Origin: Sulfuricurvum sp.
GTDB taxonomy: Bacteria; Campylobacterota; Campylobacteria; Campylobacterales; Sulfurimonadaceae
NCBI RefSeq assembly: GCF_023229695.1
Contig: NZ_JALNYS010000007.1
Location: forward strand, 1-64,000
Direction: 5' to 3'
DNA: 64,000 bases
The first letter of the stretch is position 1; each line of letters begins with the position of its first letter. The notes beneath the pieces are model-generated. The model saw only the letters and a list, made by a program, of their open reading frames with translations. It made no database searches and had not been told where the DNA came from. Below, in pieces: positions 1-9,379 of the stretch. A program made the position numbers and the translations under genes.

Positions 1-1187
1 TTTCCTTCTTTGATCTGTCCGACCACCTCTTCGATGATATCGGAGGTCTCTTTGGCGGCTGCCGCCGCCCGTTGGGCGAGGTTCCGCACTTCATCGGCGA
101 CGACGGCGAATCCCAGACCGTGTTCCCCCGCCCGCGCCGCTTCGACGGCTGCGTTGAGGGCAAGGAGGTTGGTTTGAAACGCGATCTGGTCGATCGCTTT
201 GATGATACCGGAAATTTTTGCCGCCGATTCGGTGATCGCGTGCATGGAGCGGGAGAGCTGTTCTCCCTTTTCATATCCGGCACGGGCCGAATCGTTGGCG
301 TTTTTCGCGAGGATATCGGCCTGACGGGCGTTGTCAACGTTTTGTGAATTGATCGCGGTGGACTCTTCTAACGTCGCGCTCACCTCTTCGACGCTGGAGG
401 CCTGTTCGCTGGCCCCTTGGGCCAATGAGGATGAGGAAGCCGCTACTTGATCGGATGCCGAGGTGATCTGCATCGCCCCGTCGCGGATGGTGGTGACGCT
501 CATGGTGATGGCTTGGTTGATGGAGCGGATGGTGTAGAGTGCAATACCCAGAATGACGATAAAAGTGATCAATCCGCCGATCAGTAAAATCATGACGAGA
601 TCGTCGGTGTTGCTCTGCTGAAGTTCAACCTCTTTTTGCCCCTCTTTTTTCTGGAAATCAAGGAGATTTTCAGCACTCTTGTACGCTTCTTTAAAGAGAG
701 GAGCTACGACTTTGATTCGGTGGATATTAGCCTCTTTGTATCTGTTTTGGTGAAGCAGCTGCGCATTTTCTATCAACCCCTCTTTTACAAATTTCCCCCG
801 TTTCTCTTTAAACGCTTGTGCCAGAGCTTTCTCTTCCGGTGTCAGGGGGGAGGAGATGTACCCCTCCCATAACGTTGTAATGGTCGCTATATTGGCAGTC
901 ACTTCATCCAGATGTTTATGGATGGAATGGTTGTGCAGGGTACTCTCTTCCAGCCGGGGATCGTGCATGCCGGCTAGCATCAGCTGATTAACGTTGGCAT
1001 GCATGAGATCTAGGATCGTACCGATAGTGACCGCCGGTACCAGTCGATCGGTCAGTATCTTTTTGGCACCATTGGCGGATCGTTGTGCATTGATGATACT
1101 GTATGCCCCGACGCCCAGCAGTATTGCGAGCAATAAAGCGATCAGTAGCACCATTTTTTTACCGATTGTCCAATTATGGGTGTTCAT
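1..1187 (-). CDS. Methyl-accepting chemotaxis protein, C-terminus outside the window
   Basis: Transmembrane chemoreceptor that would signal to CheA/CheW. Reading back from an ATG at 1187 gives an open frame that runs off the left edge, so about 395 N-terminal residues are visible. A membrane segment lies near residues 12-32, followed by a helical periplasmic domain of about 160 residues and a second membrane segment near 200-220. The cytoplasmic part contains the conserved hairpin-tip signature (QTNLLALNAAVEAARAGE, then GFAVVADEVRNLA). The periplasmic domain looks like a four-helix-bundle sensor; its ligand cannot be read from sequence. The C-terminal adaptation region is missing because of the window edge, not a mutation. 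Confidence 0.93.
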   Translation of the reverse strand, partial: MNTHNWTIGKKMVLLIALLLAILLGVGAYSIINAQRSANGAKKILTDRLVPAVTIGTILDLMHANVNQLMLAGMHDPRLEESTLHNHSIHKHLDEVTANIATITTLWEGYISSPLTPEEKALAQAFKEKRGKFVKEGLIENAQLLHQNRYKEANIHRIKVVAPLFKEAYKSAENLLDFQKKEGQKEVELQQSNTDDLVMILLIGGLITFIVILGIALYTIRSINQAITMSVTTIRDGAMQITSASDQVAASSSSLAQGASEQASSVEEVSATLEESTAINSQNVDNARQADILAKNANDSARAGYEKGEQLSRSMHAITESAAKISGIIKAIDQIAFQTNLLALNAAVEAARAGEHGLGFAVVADEVRNLAQRAAAAAKETSDIIEEVVGQIKEG

Positions 1188-1331
1188 ACCGTGATTCCTT
1201 TATCGTCAGGAGTAATTTTTAGTGTTTTTGAGAATGAAGTATAACTTTTTTTGTAAAATATTACATAAATGTCACAAATTAAAAAAAAAGCGCTGAAGTG
1301 GGGGGGAAGAGAGAACCATGAAATGATTCGC

Positions 1332-2891
1332 CTAGAGCGAAGCAATTTGATTTCTTCCCCCGTTTTTGGCATGATAAAGGGCTGCGTCTACCCGTTTCAT
1401 GACTGTGTCGATCGTATCGTCCGGATAGTAGGCGCTCACGCCGAAACTGGCGGTGATGCTCCCCATTTGTCCAAAATCAAACATTTCGATTTCCAATCTC
1501 AGCCGCTCGGCGAAGGCTGAAGCCTGCTCAAGAGTGGTGTAGGGGAGTAGAAGGATAAACTCTTCACCTCCCCATCGGGCGAAGAGGTCGCTTTCCCGGA
1601 CACTTTTTTGGGTTATTGCGGCAATCGCTTTTAAGACATGATCCCCTTCCGGATGACCGTAGGTATCATTGATATTTTTAAAGTGGTCGATATCAAAAAG
1701 GATAACCCCAAGCGGATGGTCATACCTTTTCGCCCGGGTGAGTTCGTAATTCAGTTGTTCGTCAAATTTCATCCGATTCCATATCCCTGTCAGACTGTCT
1801 GTAGCGGCCAGCATTTCGAGCTGCTCTTCGAGTTTGATGAATTCGGTGATATCTTTTCCGGTGGAGACAAAATAGATAATATGGTTATTGCGGTCTTTAA
1901 TCGGGACGATCGTTTTGTATTCGTGATAGAGCTCCCCGCTTTTTTTCTTGTTAACCAGATGCCCCCGAAAGCACTCTCCGGAGAGGAGCGTATTCCACAT
2001 CTGTTCGTAGAACGTATCGTCATGTTTGCCGGAGCGGAGAAAGTTGATTTTTCGTTCGCGAACCGTTTCCAGCTGATATCCGGTATGTTTTTCGAAGGAG
2101 GGATTCAGATACTCCACGATCCCGTTGATGTCGGTAATGACGACGTTGTCGTCGCTCTCTTCAATCGCATGGGCAAATTTTTGCAGCTTGGTTTCGGTTT
2201 CGTGGCGGAATATGCTCAACAGCTCAAGAACGGTATAGGCCGCTACCAAAGCGATCACTCCCCGGAGAAGCTGAACCGGAAAACCGAAGGTGTTCTCAAA
2301 GGTGGTGTAATTCAGTGTTGAGGCGGGGAAAAAATGGGCATCGGGAACGATTATCCCCGCAGCGACCGCGTAGAGCAAAAGTGAAGCGATCAACAGTTTA
2401 AATGCGGTTTCAATTCGCGGGAGTTTGAGTTTTTTCAGATATTCAAACCGTAAATAGAGGGCATACGCACTTAAAATAATCCCCGGTATCCCGATACAAT
2501 AGCGGGTGAGGATATTTCCCAACAAAAAAGGGTCACTGCTTTGGCCAATTAGAATGAGAATAGACAGCGGTAGGGGAGAGAGTGCTGCCACAAGAGTGAA
2601 GAAGGGGAGTTTTTCGAGTTTTTCGCTGATCATTCGAAGCCCGAAACAGAGGAGGAACAGGTACGAAAGGGCTAAGAGAACCAAACTGATCCCTTGTAGC
2701 AGGAGGGGTTTGTTCTGCTCGATCGTAAAAAACATATCGATCCACTCGACGACTCCGTGCGAAATGCCGAATGCACCGATGAGCCATATGTTTTTGGCAA
2801 GTTTGTATCTACTCCCCCCTTTCGGATAGAGCAAGATCGCAAACCCCATTAAAAAAAAAGCCAAACCGTATCCGAAAAAAAGTAGATACAA
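1332..2891 (-). CDS. Membrane PAS-GGDEF diguanylate cyclase
   Basis: Predicted to make c-di-GMP from GTP. The first ~230 residues form about seven hydrophobic segments, an integral-membrane sensor. A PAS domain with PAC-like end follows at roughly 235-345, then a GGDEF domain to residue 519. The active-site motif is GGEEF, a functional variant of GGDEF. An RESD sequence five residues before it fits the RxxD inhibitory site, so product feedback is likely. The start is a TTG at 2891 preceded by AAAGGA. It is a single gene between the chemoreceptor and a repeat element. The sensed signal is unknown. Confidence 0.9.
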   Translation of the reverse strand: MYLLFFGYGLAFFLMGFAILLYPKGGSRYKLAKNIWLIGAFGISHGVVEWIDMFFTIEQNKPLLLQGISLVLLALSYLFLLCFGLRMISEKLEKLPFFTLVAALSPLPLSILILIGQSSDPFLLGNILTRYCIGIPGIILSAYALYLRFEYLKKLKLPRIETAFKLLIASLLLYAVAAGIIVPDAHFFPASTLNYTTFENTFGFPVQLLRGVIALVAAYTVLELLSIFRHETETKLQKFAHAIEESDDNVVITDINGIVEYLNPSFEKHTGYQLETVRERKINFLRSGKHDDTFYEQMWNTLLSGECFRGHLVNKKKSGELYHEYKTIVPIKDRNNHIIYFVSTGKDITEFIKLEEQLEMLAATDSLTGIWNRMKFDEQLNYELTRAKRYDHPLGVILFDIDHFKNINDTYGHPEGDHVLKAIAAITQKSVRESDLFARWGGEEFILLLPYTTLEQASAFAERLRLEIEMFDFGQMGSITASFGVSAYYPDDTIDTVMKRVDAALYHAKNGGRNQIASL

Positions 2892-3000
2892 AGGATTCCT
2901 TTCAAGTATTAATGATTTAATGATACGTTATACCGTTTTATAACTTACACTCAGAAAAGAAAGTTTTCCGATCCCCCGTTATGGGGAGATCTAATTGAGT

Positions 3001-3167
3001 AACTGATCTTACGCACCTTGCCCTAGCAAGTACATAAAGGGAAATTAATCTCGCGCATCCGAAAGATACGGGTAGCTTCAGGGGGTTGTATGGGTGAAAA
3101 GCGTTAAAAAAGTCAACTGCTTGGCTTTTTTAGCTTTGGAACCCGGCCGATGCACAAAGTGCCGGCT
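3001..3167. repeat. Dispersed hairpin repeat, copy 1 (left terminal repeat only)
   Basis: Begins with AACTGATCTTACGCAC, the terminal repeat shared by several intergenic elements in this window. It continues with an imperfect CCGCATCC/GGATGCGG-type hairpin, TAGCTTCAG (3073-3081), a GGGGGTTGTATGGGTG segment and an AAAAAAG..CTTTTTT hairpin, and ends in a GCCGATGCAC..GTGCCGGC segment. The same modules occur in the same order at 45761-45880 and 46790-46910. The right terminal repeat is absent: the element runs straight into the truncated HAD gene. Confidence 0.8.
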
Positions 3168-3360
3168 TGAGCGTGACCGAATCAAATCCCGCCTCTTCGG
3201 CGAGTAAAAAGGCGCTTTGTCCCAGGATCATGATTTCGCGATAACGCACTTCATCAAGATGGATCCCCATCGTTTTTAAAATCTCGACGTTGGCGGCAAA
3301 ATACCATTTTTCCGTCTCCACCAGGACGCCGTCGTTGTCAAAAAGGATCTGTTTTTTCAA
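3130..3360 (-). pseudogene. Truncated HAD-family hydrolase (N-terminal fragment)
   Basis: The first ~65 residues match the start of a beta-phosphoglucomutase-like HAD phosphatase, with the nucleophile motif DNDGVLVETE and a helical cap start. A full enzyme has about 210 residues; this frame has 76. Its last ~11 codons and stop are supplied by repeat copy 1 (ends at 3167), so catalytic motifs II-IV are missing. The rest of the gene is not found downstream. It starts at a TTG at 3360 overlapping the ywbE stop (TTGA), with GAGGT upstream, so it was once part of the cupin-ywbE operon. Very likely non-functional. Confidence 0.8.
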
Positions 3361-3548
3361 AATACCTCTTTAACCCGTCCCACTTCACCGCTCATGAGAC
3401 GCACCTTGATTCCGTGCGGATGATTGGGGGATTTGGTCAGGATATCGCGCACGATCCCCTCTGTCAATGCCCCGGTGGACTGGTCTTGTTTCAAAACGAT
3501 GGTGACCCGTTTACCCGATTGGATATGTTTGCGTTCTCTACCGTCCAT
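3357..3548 (-). CDS. ywbE: YwbE family protein
   Basis: Small conserved protein of 63 residues matching the YwbE (DUF2196) family by its R-x-x-I-x-x-G-x-x-V-x-I-V-L-K-Q-D-Q start and its G-x-V-x-D-I-L-T-x-S-x-x-H-P-H-G-I-K-V-R-L core. The family forms a small basic beta-rich fold with no established biochemical role. Its ATG directly follows the cupin stop codon and its own stop overlaps the HAD fragment start, so the three were one operon. Length matches the family. Confidence 0.85.
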   Translation of the reverse strand: MDGRERKHIQSGKRVTIVLKQDQSTGALTEGIVRDILTKSPNHPHGIKVRLMSGEVGRVKEVF

Positions 3549-3908
3549 TTAGCACGCCAATACTTCGATCGTGTCCTGAGTTTTAGGGACAAGGCATAAA
3601 AAGTTGTAGGGTTCGTCGCCAAGGGTTTCGTAGCTGTGCGGTACTCCCGCAGGGATCAGCAGTACGTCTCCCGCCCCTGCCTCAAAGCTTTGATCGCCGA
3701 TAACGACCCGTGCTTGCCCGCTGATCACGTACTGTTCGTGTTCGACGGTGTTAGTGTGCAGGGGCATATGCCCGCCACTCTCAATGGTGAAATTTCGCAT
3801 CGCAAAATTGGGAGATTCGTCCGGAGAGAGGAGCATTTTCATGGCTACCCCTTTACCCGCTTTTTGGGGCATCGCTTCGATCGTATCGATTTTTTTGTGT
3901 AGAAACAT
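3549..3908 (-). CDS. Cupin-domain protein
   Basis: A single-domain cupin of 119 residues. The two conserved motifs are visible: G-G-x(5)-H-x(6)-E around residues 46-59 with likely metal ligands HTNTVEHEQ, and G-D-V-L-L-I-P-A-G-V-P-H near residues 80-92. Such proteins bind a divalent metal and act as small isomerases, dioxygenases or sensors; the substrate cannot be assigned. First gene of the cupin-ywbE-HAD operon. The 168 bp upstream (3909-4077) hold no gene; a GCCTCGTAAGAGGC hairpin lies at about 3926-3939. Confidence 0.85.
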   Translation of the reverse strand: MFLHKKIDTIEAMPQKAGKGVAMKMLLSPDESPNFAMRNFTIESGGHMPLHTNTVEHEQYVISGQARVVIGDQSFEAGAGDVLLIPAGVPHSYETLGDEPYNFLCLVPKTQDTIEVLAC

Positions 3909-4077
3909 CGTGATCCTTCTGTATGCCTCGTAAGAGGCTGATTTTAATGCCCGGAGAGTATCATCGGGATTACTTCCGTGCGCATAATACGATCAAAAGG
4001 TTAGCACAGAATTGTTGTGGATTTCATATGAAGGAGAGGGAGGTTTGCCTGTTTAAGGCAAAGGAAATATTCGGGGA

Positions 4078-4263
4078 TTAGTCCCGTAGATTAAGCCAGG
4101 AGGGGGGATTATCAAATGAGAGTTCACTTTCGTGCCAGTCACTTTTTTCACCATGGCGTGCATGCAATTTCCCGTTCACGAGATGATATTGCAATCCTGT
4201 AACATTGCTGGTAAGTTTTTTACCTTGAGCGAGTGCTTCTAAAACAGCTTCTCTGCTTTCCAT
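4078..4263 (-). CDS. Small hypothetical protein
   Basis: A 61-residue protein that I do not recognise. The reading frame is open to 4305, but AAGGGGA lies just before the ATG at 4263, so the MESREAVLEALAQGKKL start is preferred. It has a short helical N-terminus, a central beta-like stretch (YHLVNGKLHARHG) and a W/S/N-rich acidic end. It has no membrane segment and no cysteine. It is a single gene between the cupin operon and the cold-shock gene, transcribed the same way. Confidence 0.6.
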   Translation of the reverse strand: MESREAVLEALAQGKKLTSNVTGLQYHLVNGKLHARHGEKSDWHESELSFDNPPSWLNLRD

Positions 4264-4409
4264 ACGGTCCCCTTTTTTAATCGTAATGTCGATCCTAAAG
4301 CGCAAGAGGCATCTTGTGCGTATAATGGCTAAACGTAGGGGATAAAAGTACTGTAAAATATCTATTTAAAACACCCGATAGTGTCTTAAGAAAATAGTTT
4401 TGAGAAGAG

Positions 4410-4428
4410 GGGCAGAAAAACTCTGCCC
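4410..4428 (-). terminator. Hairpin after the cold-shock gene
   Basis: GGGCAGA and TCTGCCC form a 7-bp stem with a 5-nt loop, 10 bp after the cold-shock stop codon. The tail on the minus strand is CTCTTCTC followed by an A/T stretch, so the U-tract is imperfect. Confidence 0.55.
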
Positions 4429-4438
4429 GAGGAGAGAG

Positions 4439-4657
4439 TTACAGTGCTGTAACGTTTTCTGCTTGTGGACCTTTTTCGCCCTGACCAACAGTATAAGTCA
4501 CTTTTTGACCTTCGTCAAGAGAAACACGACCATAACCGGTGCTGTTGATTTGACGGAAGTGTACGAATACATCTTTACCGCCGTTGTCTTGTTGGATAAA
4601 TCCAAAACCTTTTTCGCTGTTGAACCATTTAACGGTTCCGTTTAGTACGTCTGCCAT
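4439..4657 (-). CDS. Cold-shock domain protein (CspA family)
   Basis: A 72-residue single cold-shock domain that binds single-stranded RNA/DNA and acts as an RNA chaperone in the cytoplasm. RNP1 (KGFGFI) and RNP2 (VFVHF) are both intact, with the usual NGTVKWFN start. The frame is open to 4684, but AAAGGG lies before the ATG at 4657, giving the family length. The region 4658-4930 between this gene and the upstream GGDEF-EAL gene holds no other gene. It probably carries the promoter and a 5' leader, the usual site of cold-shock control; I see no definite element. Confidence 0.95.
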   Translation of the reverse strand: MADVLNGTVKWFNSEKGFGFIQQDNGGKDVFVHFRQINSTGYGRVSLDEGQKVTYTVGQGEKGPQAENVTAL

Positions 4658-4930
4658 AGTAAACCCTTTGTGTTTAAAATACACTCCGTTTCCGAAGTGG
4701 TCGAAAATATAAAATGGAGTATTCTAAGGGCGGGTCGTACTGTTAACTAAAAGGTCTTCAATAAAAAGCAAGCCAAAGATGAAACTCTAAATCATCTTTC
4801 AATGGATAGATTATAGCTGAAAAATCAATATTGTACAAGGGGAATAGATACAAATTGTTAGATTTACACCATTGTGGGAATATTTCACCCTTTCAGCTTC
4901 TCCAAAACAGCGTAATGTTGAGCTACCCCC

Positions 4931-6829
4931 TTACGTTTTGACGATCGGGTGAAAAAATCTCTTTGCAAATTCATCCGATGGCATCGGGCGTGCAATATAA
5001 TACCCCTGAATATAATCGCATTGAATCGATTCAAGGTAGTTTCGTTGTGCGGCAGTTTCAACCCCTTCCGCGATCACTTTAATCCCAAGACGGTGTGCCA
5101 TGATGGCAATCGCTTCGCATAAAATCCTGTTGTCGTTATCGGTTTCAAGATCTCTAACAAAAGTTTTGTCAATTTTGAGAAACGTAACATCAAATTTTTT
5201 GAGGTGGGCAAGAGAGGAGTGGCCCAGACCGAAATCATCGATGGAGAGGGTAATCCCCCGATGGTCAAATTTTTGGAGTGTCTTAATGGTGGCATCACTT
5301 TGTTCCATGAGAACCATTTCGGTAATTTCTACGACGATGGCATCTGCCGGGAGACTCTGGTTGTCGATAAGCTCCGAAAGTTTTAGACATTGGGAAGAAT
5401 CGCTTCGAAATTCTACGGGAGAGATATTGATTGAAATTTGAAACGTTGGATCGTAGTGCTCACGCCACACTTTGAGTTGGGTGGAGACTTCATCAAAAAT
5501 CCATTTTCCGAGTTCGACAATCATCCCGGTATCTTCCGAAAGGGGGATGAAATCGGCAGGACTGACCAGCGTACCGTCATGACGCATCCATCGGATCAAT
5601 GCTTCGGCTTTGTGGATCGTCTTGCTCTCTACGTGGAGAATGGGTTGATAATAGAGGACAAATTCTCCGTTCTTGATCGCTTCGCGCATCTCATCGGCCA
5701 ATTGATGCCGTTTATGCAGGGCGTCTTGCATCATGGGGGTAAAATAGTGGTATCGATTTCTCCCCTCTTTTTTTGCCGAATACATCGCCTGATCGGCGTG
5801 TTTGAGGAGTACTTCCGCCGACAAGCCGTCGGTCGGAGCGACGGCGATACCGACACTGGCGGAGATAAAGGCTTTTTCGCCGTGCAAATCAAAGGAACGG
5901 GCCAGTTCGCTGAGCAAGGATACGGCAATTTTATCTATGACCAGTTCGTCATTGACTCCGGGGAGGATAATGGTAAATTCATCCCCTCCCAGACGGGAGA
6001 CAATGTCGTTTTTTCGGACACATTGGGTAATCCGTCTTGCCGCTTCGCGGAGCAAAACATCCCCCTCATCGTGCCCGAAGGAGTCGTTTACCTCTTTGAA
6101 ATTATCCAGATCGAGAAACATCAAGGCCAGAGGCAATCGGGTGCGTTCAATCTCATGCAGCTCTTTTTCGAGCCGATACATAAACAGGTTCCGATTCGGA
6201 AGCGCGGTTAAAAGGTCAAAGTTGGCTTGATACCAGATTTTTTGACGGCTCTCCTGATCATCATTGAGATCGGAAAAGATGGCAATACGTCGGTAGGGGT
6301 GGCCGTCTTCGTGAAAAAGTGTCCGTATCGTAAGCCATTTGGAAAAAAGATATCCGCTTTTATGGCGGTCGACAATCTCCCCCTCCCAACTGCCGTGGAG
6401 ATTGATAGCATTTTTCATCCCCTCATAGTACGCTTTGTCATGATGCCCGGAGTAGAGAATATTTAATTTTTTACCCTGAATTTCATCGCTGCTGTAGCCG
6501 GTGAGTTTTTCAAATGCGCTATTGACGCGGACAACATGCTCATTCGTGTCAATGTCCGAAATGATGATGGGATCACTGTTGTTTTCAAAAAGAATTTCGG
6601 TCAGTTTGGCCTGATCGTCACGATTATGCAATTCATTTTTTAGCTGCGTCAATCTGGTGCGAAGGGCATAGGTACGGAGGATACCGGCGATAATGAGTAG
6701 GATAAGGATGAGTAAAGAGAGTGTCAAATAGGTGTAATCGACGGAACAGCAGGGGGACACATCTGAAGCACAGAGGGGGGCTGAAAGGGAGAGAAGGGGC
6801 AACACAAAGGATCGCTGTAACCGCATCAT
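4931..6829 (-). CDS. Membrane PAS-GGDEF-EAL c-di-GMP turnover protein
   Basis: 632 residues. A signal-like N-terminus is followed by a short cysteine-containing periplasmic stretch and one membrane segment near residues 33-52. A PAS domain follows (~75-190), then GGDEF (~205-365, motif RLGGDEF intact) and EAL (~375-630). The EAL catalytic set looks complete: AEALIRW, NISPVEF, EITE, IDDFGLG, LKIDKTF and IAEGVE. It could therefore both make and degrade c-di-GMP; net activity cannot be told. It is a single gene downstream of dnaX. Confidence 0.92.
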   Translation of the reverse strand: MMRLQRSFVLPLLSLSAPLCASDVSPCCSVDYTYLTLSLLILILLIIAGILRTYALRTRLTQLKNELHNRDDQAKLTEILFENNSDPIIISDIDTNEHVVRVNSAFEKLTGYSSDEIQGKKLNILYSGHHDKAYYEGMKNAINLHGSWEGEIVDRHKSGYLFSKWLTIRTLFHEDGHPYRRIAIFSDLNDDQESRQKIWYQANFDLLTALPNRNLFMYRLEKELHEIERTRLPLALMFLDLDNFKEVNDSFGHDEGDVLLREAARRITQCVRKNDIVSRLGGDEFTIILPGVNDELVIDKIAVSLLSELARSFDLHGEKAFISASVGIAVAPTDGLSAEVLLKHADQAMYSAKKEGRNRYHYFTPMMQDALHKRHQLADEMREAIKNGEFVLYYQPILHVESKTIHKAEALIRWMRHDGTLVSPADFIPLSEDTGMIVELGKWIFDEVSTQLKVWREHYDPTFQISINISPVEFRSDSSQCLKLSELIDNQSLPADAIVVEITEMVLMEQSDATIKTLQKFDHRGITLSIDDFGLGHSSLAHLKKFDVTFLKIDKTFVRDLETDNDNRILCEAIAIMAHRLGIKVIAEGVETAAQRNYLESIQCDYIQGYYIARPMPSDEFAKRFFHPIVKT

Positions 6830-6907
6830 TTAACCTTCTGTTGATAAAATGAATATAACTTAACGTAAATGTGTAATGAGTTATTATATCGGATTTTTTT
6901 TAATTTT

Positions 6908-8515
6908 TTAAACTTTTGACTGAACGGTAATTTTGGTCGCTTCGAAAAGTTCCGCCGCTTTTTGAACCATCGGCTCTTTAAGGACATCGCTGCCGTTAAA
7001 CTCTTTGACGCTGGTTTCGCCGCAGTCTGCAACACAGCTTCCGACACCGATTTCGGACTCTTCGACCATGGAAGCGGTTTGCGGCAGCGGTTCTTCTCGG
7101 GTCAGGAGGGGTGTTTCCAGAGCAGGCGGGGCGCTTTTGGTGCAGGGTCCCGATTTGATTTGGGTATCAATGCCGTAAATTTCGCGGACGAACTGGCGGA
7201 TAATGCCGAAACTGTTTTTGAGGAGTTCTTTATCTTCCCCCTCGGCACAGCTCTCCCAGGTGAGGGTATTGCCTTCAAAGGAGACAAAGGAGACATTTTT
7301 CGTGAAACAGCGCTCCAGCTCTATGCTCCGGTCGGAAATTTTGTCGCATAACTGTTCAAATAATGATTTGGCCGGTTCGCGGAGGGTGACGGTAATCGAT
7401 TCGGGGGGAGAGGTCATCTCCGGTACTCTCGGTGCTTCTGTGTGGGGAGTTCTGGATTCAAGAGACTCGATCATCTCATCGATCTCTTTGATACGCAGTG
7501 CCTCGATCATTTTAAAAAGGGCGAGACTGACGACGAACCCCCCGTCTGCATTGATGGCAAAGAGGGATTTCGCATCACTGAGGATACGGAAAAAACGTTC
7601 AATAATCAAAGGGCTGAAACGGTGGTCTCCGGTGTAGAGCCGTTCTTTTAGAAAAGCGATCAGCTCATCCACCACCATTTCCGCCTCATAGGCTTCGAGC
7701 TCTTTGACGATTCGCGTCAGCTCCGTCCGGTTTTTGGCAAATACGGCGGCAAAAAGGGTATCGATATAAAGGGGATCGAGTAACCCCAGCATATCGGCAA
7801 CCGTTTTAATGTCAACAAACCCTTTGGAATAGATAATGGCCTGATCCAGAAGGGTGAGGGTGTCTCGTAAACTTCCCGATCCGCTGCGTGCCAAAATATC
7901 AAGCGCTTCGGATTGGAAATCGATCTTTTCGAGATGAAGAATATGGGTGAGATGGTTCACGATATTGGGATGGCTGATCCGTTTGAACCGAAAATGCTGA
8001 GTTCGGCTTAAGATGGTCGGCGGCAGTTTGAGCGGGTCGGTGGTCGCGAGGATGAATTTGACAAAAGGGGGCGGTTCTTCGAGTGTTTTAAGGAGGGCGT
8101 TGTGCGCCTCTTTGGTCAGCATGTGCACTTCGTCGATAATAAAAATTTTGACACTAGCGCTGGCAGGGCGGTATTTGGTGTGCTCAATCAGGTCGCGGAT
8201 ATCGTCGATTTTTCGGCTGGATGCGGCGTCCATCTCGATGATATCGATGTGGCGCCCCTCATTGGCCATGACGCAGTGGGTGCAGACATCGCACGGAGCG
8301 GAGGTCGGCCCTTTTTCACAAACGAGTGATTTGGCAAAAATCCGTGCCGTCGATGTTTTTCCCGAACCGCGAAGTCCTGAAAAAAGATAAGCGTGCGACA
8401 GGCGCCCCGTATCGAGGGCCAGAGAAAGGGTTTGGGAGATGCTCTCTTGTCCGATGAGCTCTTCGAACCGTTTCGGGCGGTATTTTAACGCTAATACTTC
8501 GGACCGTTCTGCCAT
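6908..8515 (-). CDS. dnaX: DNA polymerase III subunit gamma/tau
   Basis: Clamp-loader ATPase of the replisome, 535 residues. The AAA+ domain has Walker A (GLRGSGKT, residues 47-54), the zinc-binding cysteines C66, C75, C78 and C81, Walker B (IIDEVH, ~127-131) and the ILSRTQHF sensor region. The C-terminal third is variable and probably binds other polymerase subunits. AAGGAG precedes the ATG. It follows murI after a 113-bp gap that holds a structured repeat. I see no clear slippery site to make separate gamma and tau forms. Confidence 0.97.
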   Translation of the reverse strand: MAERSEVLALKYRPKRFEELIGQESISQTLSLALDTGRLSHAYLFSGLRGSGKTSTARIFAKSLVCEKGPTSAPCDVCTHCVMANEGRHIDIIEMDAASSRKIDDIRDLIEHTKYRPASASVKIFIIDEVHMLTKEAHNALLKTLEEPPPFVKFILATTDPLKLPPTILSRTQHFRFKRISHPNIVNHLTHILHLEKIDFQSEALDILARSGSGSLRDTLTLLDQAIIYSKGFVDIKTVADMLGLLDPLYIDTLFAAVFAKNRTELTRIVKELEAYEAEMVVDELIAFLKERLYTGDHRFSPLIIERFFRILSDAKSLFAINADGGFVVSLALFKMIEALRIKEIDEMIESLESRTPHTEAPRVPEMTSPPESITVTLREPAKSLFEQLCDKISDRSIELERCFTKNVSFVSFEGNTLTWESCAEGEDKELLKNSFGIIRQFVREIYGIDTQIKSGPCTKSAPPALETPLLTREEPLPQTASMVEESEIGVGSCVADCGETSVKEFNGSDVLKEPMVQKAAELFEATKITVQSKV

Positions 8516-8556
8516 TCGTTCTCCTTCTTTAATTCCTTGGTTCCAAGGTAATTATC

Positions 8557-8633
8557 TGCCTCGTGAGAGGCAAGCTTCAGTGCCATAGCGGCCAGCGTAG
8601 CCAAGCGGAGCTTTGCTCCGTTGGCGTTCTAAT
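8557..8633. repeat. Structured repeat type 2, copy 1 (murI-dnaX gap)
   Basis: Contains a GCCTCGTGAGAGGC hairpin, then AAGCTTCAGTGCC, then AGCGGCCAG, then a second stem around CGGAGCTTTGCTCCG, closing with GGCGTTC. The same order of conserved linkers and differently sequenced stems occurs at 19822-19896. It extends into the end of murI. Confidence 0.65.
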
Positions 8634-9378
8634 CCAGCGACAACCACTCTTTGGCGGTACGGCGAAGCCCTTCGGGATTTTCGGAAGCGAAAAATTTCAG
8701 TTCCGTTTTTTCAAACCGCTTGGTGAAATCGTAATGGTGTTCCAGATATTCGACAATTGCCTCTCCCGAATGGATCAGGGCACTTTTCTGGTTAAAGTAG
8801 CCGTCAATGGCTTCGGCAACGAGGGGGAAATGGGTACATCCCAAAATAATCGCGTCGGGATTCTTTTCCAAAGCACCGAAATAGTGATGAAGGGCACTTT
8901 GAAGCACTTCTCCCTCATAGAGCCCCTCTTCGACGATGGGGACGAGAAGGGTCGTGGCGATCGCACTGTGGCGCCGGTATCCCAGCTCTTCAAGCCCTTT
9001 TTCATAGGCGCGTGAACGGACCGTCGCTTTGGTTCCCAGAATCAGAATATTGGCATCGGTATCGGGGACGGCATTTTTAAGCGCCAGTACTCCGGGTTCG
9101 ACGACCCCGATAACGTCACAGTCGCTGTGCAGACGCATCTCATCGAGGGCATAGGCACTGACGGTATTGCAGGCGGTGATCAGCAGATCAATTTCGAAAT
9201 TTTTGAAGAATTCAAGTGCTTCAAGGGAGTAGCGGATAATGGTATTTTGGTCTTTGACACCGTACGGAACGCGGGCGGTATCTCCGAAATAGATGATCTC
9301 TTCGAAGAGTTTGTGTTCGAGTAACGATTTGACGACGCTCAAACCCCCGACACCGCTGTCAAAGACTCCGACTCGCAT
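8629..9378 (-). CDS. murI: Glutamate racemase
   Basis: Converts L- to D-glutamate for peptidoglycan precursors, in the cytoplasm. 249 residues, the usual length. The N-terminal VFDSGVGGLSV motif is intact, and the two catalytic cysteines sit in TACNTVS (C70) and LGCTHFPL (C181). The ATG starts one base after the rho stop codon, so the two genes are co-transcribed and probably translationally coupled. The last few codons fall in the edge of the structured repeat at 8557-8633. Confidence 0.96.
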   Translation of the reverse strand: MRVGVFDSGVGGLSVVKSLLEHKLFEEIIYFGDTARVPYGVKDQNTIIRYSLEALEFFKNFEIDLLITACNTVSAYALDEMRLHSDCDVIGVVEPGVLALKNAVPDTDANILILGTKATVRSRAYEKGLEELGYRRHSAIATTLLVPIVEEGLYEGEVLQSALHHYFGALEKNPDAIILGCTHFPLVAEAIDGYFNQKSALIHSGEAIVEYLEHHYDFTKRFEKTELKFFASENPEGLRRTAKEWLSLD

Positions 9379-9379
9379 C

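Noticed and set aside
5438..6211. 257-codon plus-strand frame
   Set aside because: Antisense to the PAS-GGDEF-EAL gene.
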